Shown in pieces: positions 1 to 10,913 of a stretch of DNA of 64,000 bases. This DNA is from Bromus sterilis (Eukaryota > Streptophyta > Magnoliopsida > Poales > Poaceae), in assembly GCA_950022295.1 (NCBI GenBank), contig OX465601.1:111867501-111931500 (forward strand), read 5' to 3'. Under the pieces are notes generated by a model. The model had not been told where the DNA came from, ran no database searches, and saw only the letters and a program-made list of their open reading frames with translations. The position numbers and the translations under genes are program-made. Numbering within the stretch: position 1 is the first letter of the stretch; every line of letters begins with the position of its first letter.

Positions 1-307
1 GGTCTGCTTCCACCACCTTTGCTGGATCGGAGAACGGAGGTCGTCATCGAGTCTCGTACGTGTGCGAGTACTACGAGGTGCTACACGTGTGGCACTACAC
101 CCATCTGGGTGCTCAACACAACCAGGGGGCTGTGAAACTTGATCGGCTACATCAACCACGTTTGCGGGAACGTTTCCCGCGCAACGGACTACACCCCGAG
201 GTATGTTATTTCCGCACTACTTCCGTTATGGTAATACGGCTAGCTAGATCTTGGGTTATGGGAACGCTAGTTAGAAAATTTTGTGTTTTCTGCTGCGAAC
301 CCCAACA
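1..307 (+). repeat. 3' part of the Copia 5' LTR
   Basis: This segment aligns to 6552-6858 with six substitutions and one single-base indel counted by eye. It ends at CCCAACA, directly before the primer binding site. Only the distal part of the LTR is in the window. Confidence 0.9.
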
Positions 308-308
308 G

Positions 309-321
309 TGGTATCATGAGC
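309..321 (+). other. Primer binding site, initiator-Met tRNA type
   Basis: TGGTATCATGAGC lies one base after the LTR end. It resembles the TGGTATCAGAGC site complementary to the 3' end of initiator methionine tRNA that many plant Copia elements use, with one inserted base. Confidence 0.75.
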
Positions 322-1378
322 TAGGTCTATGCTTAGTATTACTGTACGGATAGAACACATCGGGGATGTGGGCGTTGATTGTATGATTGTTACCCTCCCA
401 CGTGTACTTGTTCACATCTGCGGCATTGTTTGATGAAGCGGCCCCCGACCGACCTTACGCGTACGCTTACGCGAGACTGGTTCCACGCTTGACATGCGGC
501 TTGTACCGTATAAAGTGGCTGGGGGGTGTCTGTCTCTCTACTTTAGCGGATGTGGCATTTGCAACGGAGGGCCCCGTGCGGGGTGTAATAGAGACAATCG
601 TATGGTTGACGTTGTGGTTGACTCGTAGGTTAAAACATGTTTAACTATGAAAGCCCTAGCAGCCACGTAAAACTTGCAATATACAACTAGACCGTCTAAA
701 CCTTGTATTTCTAAGTGGGGGCTATTGTCCGTTTGTTTTGTGGTGTAGTGATAGCTTTGCTATGTGTTACTAGTAAGTAGTAATCGTCATCATAAAACAA
801 ACTAAAATGGAGACACTGTAGAGTTAGTGTTGCCATAGCTCAGACATCTTAAAACTTGCTAGTATAGGATACACGACGGTAGCATGTGATAAGATGATCC
901 CTTAACAAAGCCAAACACAAGTATTCTACCGAAGTGTGCACCGCCTGGAAGGTTCTCCCATATGGCTTGATGCTCCGTACATACCGGAGTTGTCCTACAT
1001 ATTAAATGGAGTTCGCATGAGGTTGGGTTCGGCAAGCCTGGCATATGCAGATATGGCCTTGCTGAGCAGCATATAACATGGAGGTTAATTGGCGAGCCTA
1101 GCATATGCAGATATGGCCTCGGAATACTAGAGATCGAAAGATCGAGCATGAGTCACAGTACATATAAGATAATGTGATCGCACAAGTTGTTGTCTACCTT
1201 TGAAACTGACCCGTTGGCCGTGTGATATTCGAGGTCGGGCAGTGAATCTGGATCATGTAATCACTAAAACTTCCTAGGGATGAATTGTTTTAGTGCGAGC
1301 TCATTTATAATATGATTATATGAACTCATTGTTGTGAACTAGTCTTAATTGTGTTCCTTGCAATTATGTTTGTAGAAA
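322..1378 (+). other. Copia 5' untranslated leader
   Basis: No gene was recognised here. Two imperfect direct repeats share GCATATGCAGATATGGCCT, near 1040-1058 and 1102-1120, about 62 bases apart. The segment joins the primer binding site to the gag start codon. Confidence 0.6.
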
Positions 1379-2029
1379 ATGGATAATACCCAGTACCTTG
1401 AAATGGTTTCCTTCTTACATGGTGAAAGACTTAAAGAAAATGGGTCAAACTTCGTTAGTTGGTACTTACGCCTTAGAGCCGTGCTCAAGAGAATCAACCT
1501 TTCATTCTTAACTAAAAGGCATGTGGGAAACCCTCCAGAAAATGACATGGATGCACAAGCGGCGATTGACTATCAGTATCGTCGAAGGACATATGCCATA
1601 GCTAAGGATATCATAGAAACCAGCATTCCGCAACCTTTGCGTGAGGAGTATGCTGATTTGGATACATATGATATGATCGATGAGCTGAAGTCATCAAACT
1701 TGCATCAGTTTAGAGTTGCCAGATTTGAGTTAGAAAGTGAGTTTCTCTCTACAAAGATGGAAGAAGGCTCTTGCCTGAAGGCACACTTGGCCAAGATGCA
1801 TGAGATACATCTGGGCCTCGTAGATGATTTTGACTATGAGACCACACATGAGTCTGCGATATACACGGTGTTACACTCGCTTCCACCGAGCTATACAGAC
1901 CATGTCCATGGATATGTCGGCAGAGGTGAAAGCCTCGAGTTCTCTGACTTCATGGATAGACTTCAGTACCTGGAGGTTGAACCCATTGAAGGAGAAGTTG
2001 TCGATGGAGAAGGTATATACTTGATATAA
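1379..2029 (+). CDS. Copia Gag polyprotein (UBN2 / gag-polypeptide type)
   Basis: The 216-residue frame starts MDNTQYLEMV and has the layout of plant Copia capsid proteins: an N-terminal WYLRLRAVLKR segment (the usual W...R..L of this family), then helices including PQPLREEYADLDTYDMIDEL, and LPPSYTDHVHGY near the capsid C-terminus. Gag forms the cytoplasmic particle that packages element RNA. No CCHC zinc knuckle follows, although most autonomous Copia Gags have one. A possible intron begins at GTATATAC (about 2010) and ends at an AG near 2105. Splicing would swap the last few residues for a short different tail before another stop. The start codon is the first ATG in a long frame and has no rival upstream. 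I am confident it is a retroelement gag, not a host gene. Confidence 0.85.
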   Translation: MDNTQYLEMVSFLHGERLKENGSNFVSWYLRLRAVLKRINLSFLTKRHVGNPPENDMDAQAAIDYQYRRRTYAIAKDIIETSIPQPLREEYADLDTYDMIDELKSSNLHQFRVARFELESEFLSTKMEEGSCLKAHLAKMHEIHLGLVDDFDYETTHESAIYTVLHSLPPSYTDHVHGYVGRGESLEFSDFMDRLQYLEVEPIEGEVVDGEGIYLI

Positions 2030-5000
2030 TTTATAAATGTTTATTCCCTTATACAACATTTGCAGTAAATGAGTATCTGATACTTATTCTGTTTTATGAA
2101 AACAGGACCTGCCGTTGCATGGACGGGAAGAGGTGAAATCGAGGATTGATGGATATCAAGTCAGTTGATGGCCAGCATGGATTCCGCCGAGACATCTATC
2201 ATAGGAGATACTTAGAGTATTAGATAAATCTTATGTAATCATTATAGTATGAACACTTAGTTGTGTGTCTTGCATCTCGCACGACAAAGTTATTCATATA
2301 ATGAGACAAGTCAGTTGTTCCATCTTTATGAATAAAAGTGTGCTATACTTTTATTACGTCTTGATTTATGATATGATAGAAAGCATTTATAATACTACTA
2401 TTATTGTCAAGAAATATTCAATGTTTAATGATAAAGTTGTCTTGATTATAACAAGTCAAAGATTTGATTGCATGAGGTGACTTCATAACTGATGAATTCA
2501 TTAAATGTATGATCTATTAACTTGTGAGTTCATTATCGAATGAAAATCATAACTTGATTGCATGAGATGGATTAGATACACGATCTATGAACCTCTGCAA
2601 TAAATATAACCATGACAAGGTTCTAGCAAGTATAACTTGTGCCATTCATTATACATAAATGATGTACTAAATGGGCATGAGAGTTATCATTAAGGACTTC
2701 ATATGATTAATTGAAAGTTGTATTCAATTGAGATCATAAAACTGAGATTCAGGAATCACAGTGAGAAGTGAGAATACAAGGATACATATCACTACGCTAC
2801 GATCCGAAGTGATAAGTATTGATATTGACATAATGGGAGACTTGTGGAAGTTGTACCACAAACTACGATGGAAGTTGAAAGTGCTAGACTACTTAAACCA
2901 TTCGTAGTCATACTAAACCATAGTATGGTCTAAACGTTCTTTCCCCTAGCACTATAGTTATTGTCGAATAAGGTTGTTTAATTCATTAAGTTAAAACACC
3001 CACTTCATGAATAGGAACCCATCCTAATTCTAACGAGACATGATAGCTCCATAACTGATGGTGTTATAAGGTTTCTTAAAAGAAAGAATTTCTTTGTAAT
3101 AAAATTACGAGCAATTGAAATTACATATTCTCCCCGAATAGCAAAATTTGTGTTGCTTAATTGGTAATACGAGAAAAGTCTCTCGACACGGATCCAATGG
3201 GAGATAATGGAAACTTTGACCGGGGTATTGGACCTTGCCTTCAGAATATCAGAGTATTGCAACGGAAGCATGTTCCGCTGTAATGACGCTATATAAGGAA
3301 GGATATGCCAAAGATGATTGATCTTGGTATATGAGTTGAAGCCATTGTTGAATTTAGAAGGTTGTCATGAATACGTTCTGTACAGAACAATAATCATGAG
3401 TCTTCTTAATAAAACAATAGGGAATAACATTGCTTAAAGACACAAAGGAATGATGGTAGCCTAGAAAACGAGGAGAAATGAAATAATATTGAGTTACATA
3501 TAGGATGGCTCACGTCCCGTGAAATAAATCGGTTATTTCATATTCTCGACAAACTGGAGAGTTATTGGGAATAATGTAATGGGCATAAGGCATTATTTGG
3601 GTATGACCAAAGTTCAATGGTGATTGACTACGGAAACGTCGGAATTATTTAATCAATAAAATATTTCATTTACACTATGATGGACCATAGCCTGAAATTG
3701 CATCTCAGTCAAATTTTAGATTTGAAAAAGAATTGCAATGGGCATGACGAAGGTTACTTCGTTAAAAGGATGGACTATAGTACCTCAAGACAGGAACCCT
3801 CAACCTTGATTTGATCAAATGATTTTGTGATGAACAAAATATTGAGTGGGCCTGCAGTTTCATGAAACTGAGTGGGAGCTTTGAAGACTTCCCGGAAACT
3901 TGGAATGCGGAGGGAATTTTCTGAGTGGGATCTTTGGAAGCTTTTTCATTATGTGAGACATAGTGAAACAATAAAATGACTTGATGAAAGCTGAAATATA
4001 TGAGTATATGATGGATATATTTGAGTGGGATCATGATCATTGTCTCAAACATATATGCATTGATATGTGTGAAGAATGATCTCATATGTATATATATGGA
4101 TATGCATTGATTGTGTATATAGAGAATCGTCTTATATACATATGTGCATTATGATATATATGGAGCATAAGGCAAATAAAATACAAGATTGCAAGAATCT
4201 TCTTTTATGTGAAATACCAACACATTACACGTTGAAATCTATATGAGTAGATTAAGATACGGATAATGAAACGAAGTGAAGGTTGGAATAATCTTCTAGA
4301 AAAGAAACAGATTCTTGTGGTTAGAAATTATATAATGAATGAAATCCAAATATCACAAGAAATGTCTTGATGGAAGAATAGAGATGCACCATGTACTGGA
4401 CATGTGATCTTATATGTTCTTGACATATGATTCTACCATATAACATGCATTGTGAATCCAACAACAGAATGACTCAAAAGGTTCTTGGAAGAAGAACAGA
4501 TTCCGATGTGCTTTAGGAGTAAAACACAGAATCTGAATAAAGTCCATGATTTCAGTATATGAGGAATACTGAGGACTATTCTCTAAAATATAGAAAGGAT
4601 AATAGACTTGAATGTAATGCAAGATTACAATTGCAAGCCATATTATGGGTCTATATGGAACTAGAGACATCACCAAAGACATGAAAAAAATGTGAGCAAA
4701 ATTCACGGCACTACAAACATAATACTACTTAAGAAAGTAGACGTATGGATAAAAGTTTAGCGTTAGAAGTATTGGACTTCTGGCTGAGTGTATTTCCCAG
4801 TATATATGACTAAGGATGAGTCTTCTAAAGACTGAACCAAGAGATCATTGGAGGATACTGTGAAATAATAGTCTCACTCTCCCGCGAAACTTATATCCAA
4901 CCATTATATGATAATGAGTGGTATGTCAAAAGAGCTTTTGACCTGTACCAGTTGCAAAGGAAACATACGAATCTGAATTGGTGCAGTTCCTTGACGAACC

Positions 5001-5089
5001 CTCTTCCATGAGCATGCATGATCAATGAACACTTATGTGATAAGATGATTATGATCGGAAAAATGCAGCTAGATTATTAGCACTCTAGT
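2030..5089 (+). other. Non-coding internal region of the Copia element
   Basis: About 3 kb between gag and the 3' LTR, where protease-integrase-RT-RNase H would be in a full Copia. I see only short AT-rich frames and no YVDD, GKGY or integrase motifs on either strand. Phrases like GAGTGGGA recur (near 3870, 4020 and 5093) and resemble the polypurine tract. The region is either unrelated stuffer or pol decayed beyond recognition. Confidence 0.6.
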
Positions 5090-5102
5090 GCAAGTGGGAG
5101 AC
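5090..5102 (+). other. Polypurine tract of the Copia element
   Basis: The purine-rich stretch around CAAGTGGGAGAC sits immediately upstream of the 3' LTR start. It is the expected primer for plus-strand DNA synthesis. Confidence 0.6.
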
Positions 5103-6858
5103 TGGTTGATATATGCTCTAGAGGCAAATAATATATGATTATTTCAATATATCTAATCAAGTTCATAACCAGTTTCATACCGTGCTAGAGATGTGTCACT
5201 GAAACAATGATACAGGTGTGGTATAGAAACTCCCAGAGTTCGTAGTTAGCCTCTACATCGATAACTAGTTCATGGTCAACATGATGGTCGTGGTTTCGCG
5301 ATCATGGACAATTAAGTCTCTTGACTATGAGGTCACCTCACTGGTTAAGTGACGTGATGAACATTACCCAAAGTAAGCATTACAGCATGATCAAATCTTG
5401 TGAAGGTTCAGTGTTGTAATTACAGAACGTGGTAGACCGTTCCTTTGACCGTGAGTATGTGCATAATTACTATCTTCCCGGATGCTTTGACTTACATCCC
5501 ACCACCTGACTGAAATATGCAGGTCATAACGGTTGTATCTTAGGTATTCCGTGGATATATGTTGAGGAGTATTGTTACAAGAGCGGGATTTGTCAATCCA
5601 TATAATGGATAGATACTCTGGGCCCACTCGGTGAGATTCCATCCATAAATCTGCAGCGTGTGACTAGTTCACGGGGATGAATATCACGGGAACGAGTGAA
5701 TGAGGATTAGTTCAGAACGAGGTTGAACCAGACATAGGTTGTCATTGATCGAATCTCGGAACAATCCAGTATCGCTGACAAAGGGAATGCTATACGGCGT
5801 AAGGTCCAATCGGTGTTTGATATCCGGAATGCACAGGGGTCATTATGGGCATCCAGGTCCCGCTGATGATCATTAACTGTAGCCTCTGCTCGGTCATGAC
5901 TGGAGTGTTCTCGAATCGTAGGGTAACACACTTAAGGGCTCGATGAAATCGGAGACCTTTTCGGAACCATTAGAGTAACCAGAGAATAAAGGAAACAATA
6001 TCGGAGAAGTACCGTGTTGAACCGAAACAAGTTCGGAGTGAACCGGAAGGTGTTCCGGAGCACCGGGAGATGGAATATTATGTTTTAGTTATTAATGAAT
6101 TGAATTAATAATTAAAATCATTTTATTTCTAATTAATATGTGCAATGGGCCTTAGTGGAGAAAAAGGCCCATTAGGGGAAATAAAAGGGAAAAAGAAAAA
6201 GAAAAAGAGGGGGGAGGCGCCATGGGCCCTAGGGCCCATGAGGGGTGCGCCCCCTCCCCCCCCCCTTGGCCGGCCACCTCCCCTTAGCAAAGGGACTTTA
6301 GTCCCACATTGCTAAGGGATAGGGGTTGACTCCCTCCCCTCTGCCTATATATAGATGGGCAGGGTGCACATATTTAATACACAGAAATTCGTGAGAAAAT
6401 AAATATTACTCCGAATTGAGATCAGTTTTCTCCGGTCTTCTCCCCTCCCTTGTCTCTTTCACTGTGGGCTCCCTAGTGTGAGCCTATAGTGGAATTGAGG
6501 CTTCTCTACTAGAATCGGAGGCCGTCGTGCTGCCGAAGCTCCGTTCCGGAGGTCTGCTTCCGCCACCTTCGCTGGATCGGAGAACGGAGGTCGTCATCGA
6601 GTCTCGTACGTGTGCGAGTACTACGAGGTGCTACACGTGTGGCACTACACTCATCCGGGTGCTCAACACAGCCAGGGGGCTGTGAAACTTGATCGGCTAC
6701 ATCAACCACGTTTGCGGGAACGTTTCCCGCGCAACGGACTACACCCCGAGGTATGTTATTTCCGCACTACTTTCCGTTACGGTAATACGGCTAGCTAGAT
6801 CTTGGGTTATGGGAACGCTAGTTAGAAAATTTTGTGTTTTCTGCTGCGAACCCCAACA
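5103..6858 (+). repeat. 3' LTR of the Angela-like Copia
   Basis: It starts TGGTTGATATATGCTC and ends CCCCAACA, about 1756 bp. The exact 5' base is uncertain by one or two positions because the other LTR start is outside the window. It contains a CTATATATAG box at about 6345-6354, a likely core promoter, preceded by a CT-rich stretch. The base after the end (TGCCC) begins the interrupted Gypsy reading frame. Confidence 0.85.
6345..6354 (+). promoter_or_regulatory. TATA box of the Copia LTR
   Basis: CTATATATAG in a C/T-rich context inside the 3' LTR, about 500 bp before its end. This is where the U3/R promoter of Angela-type LTRs would lie. The placement is inferred from position and composition. 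Confidence 0.6.
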
Positions 6859-7136
6859 TGCCCGGGGATGGGAGCATGTCCATTATTCTTGGTAGACCTT
6901 TTCTTAACACCGCAGGTGCTATTATTGATTGCAATAAAGGAAAGGTCACTTTCAACGTTGATGATAAAGAACACACGGTGTATTTTACAAAGAAGATCGA
7001 CAAGAGGCATGGCCTTAACTCTATAGAGAATGTTGAGACCGTGAAGATTGGAGAATGGGACTGTCCACTACAAGTGCACCACATATACAAAACCATTATG
7101 GTGGGGACAATGTCCATTAAAGTAAAGGTGCAATGA
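6859..7136 (+). pseudogene. C-terminal end of Gypsy gag/retropepsin domain, split by the Copia insertion
   Basis: The frame opening at the LTR junction reads MPGDGSMSIILGRPFLNTAG and then AIIDCNKGKVTF. This is the conserved C-terminal half of plant Gypsy aspartic proteases (ILGRPFL...GAIID...G). It ends at a stop at 7134-7136 after a tail with no reverse transcriptase. The catalytic D-[ST]-G half would be left of the window. In an autonomous element this frame would continue into RT. Confidence 0.8.
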
Positions 7137-7888
7137 TCACTTCATAAGAGGTGAGACTTCTTGTTCTATATATCGCTGGTTTGTTGGTAAGACTTGATCA
7201 ACCTTACTAGTGAGCTTGTTTAATATAGGTAAAAAGTTAAGCTTGTTATGTTTTCATTTGCTTTAGATTTTATTCTCTTTTCTGTACCAAGTTTTTATGT
7301 TTTTGAAGCTTCACAATACTAATCACCGCTTTAAGTTTTCAGAAAGTTTTACAGCTTTTTGAACTCGAGAAATTATCAACAGTGAAGTTTTCAGTAAAAT
7401 TCCAGAAAAATAAAAATTTCCATGTCGGGAGTGACCCAGAGGCACCTGGGGCTGACCAGGGGGGGCCCTGCCCCCTGGCCGCGCCCATAGGGCGCCTGGG
7501 GCCCACAGGTCCCACCTCCAGGTGAGTCTTCTTCCTCTCTCTCTCTTTCTTTCCAAAAACACGAGTTCTGGCCCTGGAACTTGCGTTCTTGCTGTTCGTG
7601 GAGGTGATTTTCGATCTCTCTCCACAACCCATCATTTAAGCTGAGATTTTGAGAAAATACTCCCTGGTATGTAACTCCTCCACAACTCCAAATAGATTTT
7701 TGGTTGGTGGCTTCATTTGTGAGTATTTAGTAGTTCTTGGTGTTGTTTAGATGAGCTTGCTTGCATGTGTAGAAGTTTATTTTCCAAGTCTTGATGCAAG
7801 TTTTTGCCTGCGGTAAGTGGGTTGAGTAGTTTTCCTTAACTCACTTTGTTTAAATCCTTGTTTTTGTAATTTTTCAAAAATTTCAGAA
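7137..7888 (+). other. Leader before the second Athila frame, with LTR-like segment and intron signals
   Basis: About 750 bp without a gene. The stretch 7380-7520 has AATTCCAGAAAA followed by GC-rich GGGCGCCTGGGGCC blocks, the same style as the promoter-proximal part of this element's own LTR (about 11080-11190). A splice donor CCAG|GTGAGT falls at 7522 and a TTTCAG acceptor at 7885-7886, two bases before the next ATG. That would suit a spliced subgenomic mRNA for the downstream frame. The role is inferred. Confidence 0.5.
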
Positions 7889-9085
7889 ATGAGTTTGCTA
7901 GGAAGAGCAAAGGGGTGGCTTGGGAAGAAAAGGCCCGAGAGCTCCGATCGAGTTACAAGAGCTGCAGCTTCACCCTCGACTGCTAGGGTGAGCTACAACG
8001 AAGATCATATGCCCTTAGAGAGGTTGGAGGACACAAATCCAGCACGTGCAATGAATTCCTTGAAGCTGCAGGAATTAAGAAGGAGTTCTATAATATTTGT
8101 GCTAATGTAGGTTTGACGCGGCTCGCAACGTGCCGTGTTGCTCAGTATCAAAAACCCACCTCCTGTTTCATTAACAGTTTTAGATATAACCTTGATACTG
8201 GTTCTGTTGAGTTTAAAATTTACAATAATCTTTTGACCATGCCTTTGGAAAAGTTTTGTGAAATAATAGGTGTGCCGAACGTCGGACTGACGGCGAAGAT
8301 AAACTCTCAGCCCTCCGAGCTGAGAACAGTCTTCAACTCTCTCTGTAGCATGGATACGAGGGATATTCATCGGTCAAAATCTCCAGCATCTTATTCCCAC
8401 ACCTCAGGTATTTCGCATATTATATTGCTAGAGGGGTGTTAGCTCGTGACAACACGAGCAACATTTCTGCGCCGGATATTGCTATCTTGGCAACCGCCCT
8501 CTTAGGGAGGTTTGATTATAATGTGGGTGCCTTAATTGCTCGACGCCTTGCTATGAACGGTAACAAGGGAGATTTATTTGGTGGCGTTACGCCACACTTA
8601 TCCTAGAGTCTCTTAATGGCACCCCACACCCTGATGATAAGCCTTTTACTTATTTAAGTTTTGATCTTGATGCTATGAAAAGGCATAAGTTTGTTACCAT
8701 GACTTCCAAGTTTGGTAACCTTGATTATATCTTGCGTTTCGGAGCCACCACGGAACGCAAGATCTGTCCACCTGCACCTCTTTTGTTCAATTTTTCTCGC
8801 AGGAACGGATGGTCCTTTGATGCTATCCAGTTCGATGAGTTCATGGTCCAGCATCAGCTTCATAACCCCATGGAGGGGGTTGTGCCCGATGAGGAGGAGC
8901 ATGGTGAGTTACCACCTTTCCAGGGGGAGACCGTCACCCAGTTTGGTGAAGCGTCTTCCTCTCCTTGGAGCGCGGATCCTTCTTCGTGGGAGGATCCGAG
9001 GACTTCGGTGTACGCACCGGAAGCCTCATACGACCCTTGGACTCACCAGTACCACCCTGGAGCAGGAGGCTCCTGGGGAAATTAG
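7889..9085 (+). pseudogene. ATHILA ORF-1-like protein of Gypsy element, frameshifted
   Basis: The frame starts MSLLGRAKGWLGKKR just after a splice acceptor. Homologous segments then follow in different frames: one to about 8110, one from about 8113 with MPLEKFCEIIGVPNVGLT, a stretch with GRFDYNVGALIARRLA (about 8507-8560), and a final frame at 8675-9085 ending in SSWEDPRTSVYAPEASYDP and a stop. The content matches the plant ATHILA ORF-1 family by recall. At least three frame changes (near 8050-8110, 8385-8400 and 8580-8590) make it non-functional. Its role in the element is unknown; in Athila elements the extra frame follows pol. Confidence 0.75.
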
Positions 9086-10913
9086 CTACTACCAACTTAG
9101 GCCAAAAGCCTAAGCTTGGGGGAGTACGTACCCTTCTCACTTTTCCATTTTATTGTCCGTTTTATTTTTTGTTCGCCTTGACCTTTTCGAAGTTTTTGCC
9201 CATTCTTCTTTCTTTCTTTGCAAAAACAACAAAAAGATTTTCTCTTTTCTTTTGCTCTCGTTTAAACCTTTAAAAAAACCAAAAAGATTTCCTTTCTCTC
9301 TTTAGTTTGCTTTGTTTTCAGAATTCAGCTCGAGTCCGTGATGGAATTTGATAATATTTCCCACGTTCGATCGTGCAAGTGACAAGGCAGTAATGACGAA
9401 GATCGACGGAAGGGAAGCAACAAGGAAAACCGGTATGAACTCGTCTTGTTTCTACTTTTGTACATATGCCTGTACTTATGATCTAGAGACCAACTTGTAG
9501 CGACATAGTGCTATGTTTACAATGCTTTCCCAGTGTTCATGCTTTCCTTGTGGCTAGTCTCAAATAGCTAGAGTACATAATGAGTTGTTGAAATGATTTA
9601 CATGCATTGCATTGTTCATGCTTTGGCATGCTGAAGTGGTATTTCCCTACGGAGAATTTTTGGATTGACTTGGCACATGTTCACACATGTTTATGACTAA
9701 AAAGTCTATTATGCCTTGATGATCTTTTTTTTTCAGAATAGTTATATCACTTTCATGTCCGATTCAATGTTGCTTTGTCGCTCTGCATGATTATGACAGT
9801 TATTGCTCTCTAATTGGTCGCTTCCCAGTCTTTTGCTAGCCTTCGCTCGCACTAAGTGGAATTTTTCTTGTGCATCCAAAATCCTTGAAACCAGTTATTC
9901 CATATGAGTCCACCATACCTTCCTATATGTGGTATTTACCGGCCACCCCTAACTCAGACTTTCTTGTGCCATCTCGAAATTTATTCAAAAGCTTCCCTTT
10001 TGTAACCGTACAAGCTCATGGTGCGGTGAGGGAAAATCAGTATCTATCATGCCAAAAATATTGACGGAAGTTTAACTAGTCAAGAAAAAATATATGAGAG
10101 TTACACCTCCCCCATACTTGATGATGGAGTGAAATGGACCAAATGCTGCTTATGATAGATGGAACGATACCCTCCTTCCATCCTTGAGGCAAAATAAAAG
10201 GTTCCGTAGACCATCAAAGGATTTATGGATAAGGGAATATGTGTAAGCAAAAGGCATTAATATGGTTGGCATGGGAGATATGGAGACACCTTTACCGTTC
10301 ACCGTTGACTGGAAAGTTACACCTCTCAAAAGAGTTTTATCTCTGTTTTCAAAACCAAGAGCTCTGGCACATGTTTAGTCTTTGCTTCCTTTCACGGGTT
10401 TTCAACCTTGCCATCAAAAGCCACGGTTCGAGAGTCTCCACCTTCCTTTCTCCAAAGCACCAACTATGAGAGCATAATTGTCATTCTTAGTGTAATGTGC
10501 ATTGTCCCAAAGTATTACATTGTCTTCTGCATGCTTGTGTTATTGCTAGTCTGAAATACTGAGTTCTAGTCACCTTTAAAACTCCGGAGGAGTTTCTGCA
10601 TTTATGTTTTGCTTCACTCATGGAGGCTAGCGAAATGCCACTCAAGTATGTTCAAGATTTGTGCATTGTGATCTTATCTTGATTTTCAGTAGCATATTAT
10701 TTACTTTTAGTTGTTTGTGAATGATCACATGAAAGAAGAATTTCTTCGTGCATTGTCCTTATAGCATTGTTTCAATACTTGCTAAACTCTTTTCGTAGTA
10801 CATGCTTATATACATCTAATGAAGCAAAAGAGTTTGTCAAAGTTTTCTTTGTCGCGTCCAGTTCGTTGAACTGAATTGCTTGAGGACAAGCAATATGCTA
10901 AGCTTGGGGGAGT
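9086..10913 (+). other. 3' untranslated region of the Athila-like element
   Basis: No gene. The purine tract AAGCTTGGGGGAG occurs twice, once just after the stop (about 9112-9124) and again directly before the LTR (about 10901-10913). The internal copy may act as a second plus-strand primer. The middle part (about 9820-10030) is homologous to 47750-47950 in the other Athila-like element of this window. Confidence 0.65.

Larger units (their letters stand above)
1..6858 (+). mobile_element. Angela-like Copia LTR retrotransposon, gag-only, 5' LTR cut by window edge
   Basis: Bases 1-307 repeat almost exactly at 6552-6858, and both copies end in CCCAACA. The first copy is followed by a primer binding site. 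A purine-rich tract precedes the second LTR near 5103. The LTR length (about 1.76 kb) and its terminal sequence resemble the Angela/WIS/BARE group of Triticeae Copia elements; the family name rests on recall, not a search. The only convincing coding region is a gag at 1379-2029. No protease, integrase or reverse transcriptase frame was seen, so the element looks non-autonomous. It sits inside the retropepsin-like region of an Athila-like Gypsy that resumes at 6859; the left target-site copy lies outside the window. Confidence 0.85.

Noticed and set aside
2030..5089. Copia pol within the gag-only element
   Set aside because: I searched both strands by eye for integrase, YVDD and RNase H motifs and found none. 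Short frames have no family resemblance.
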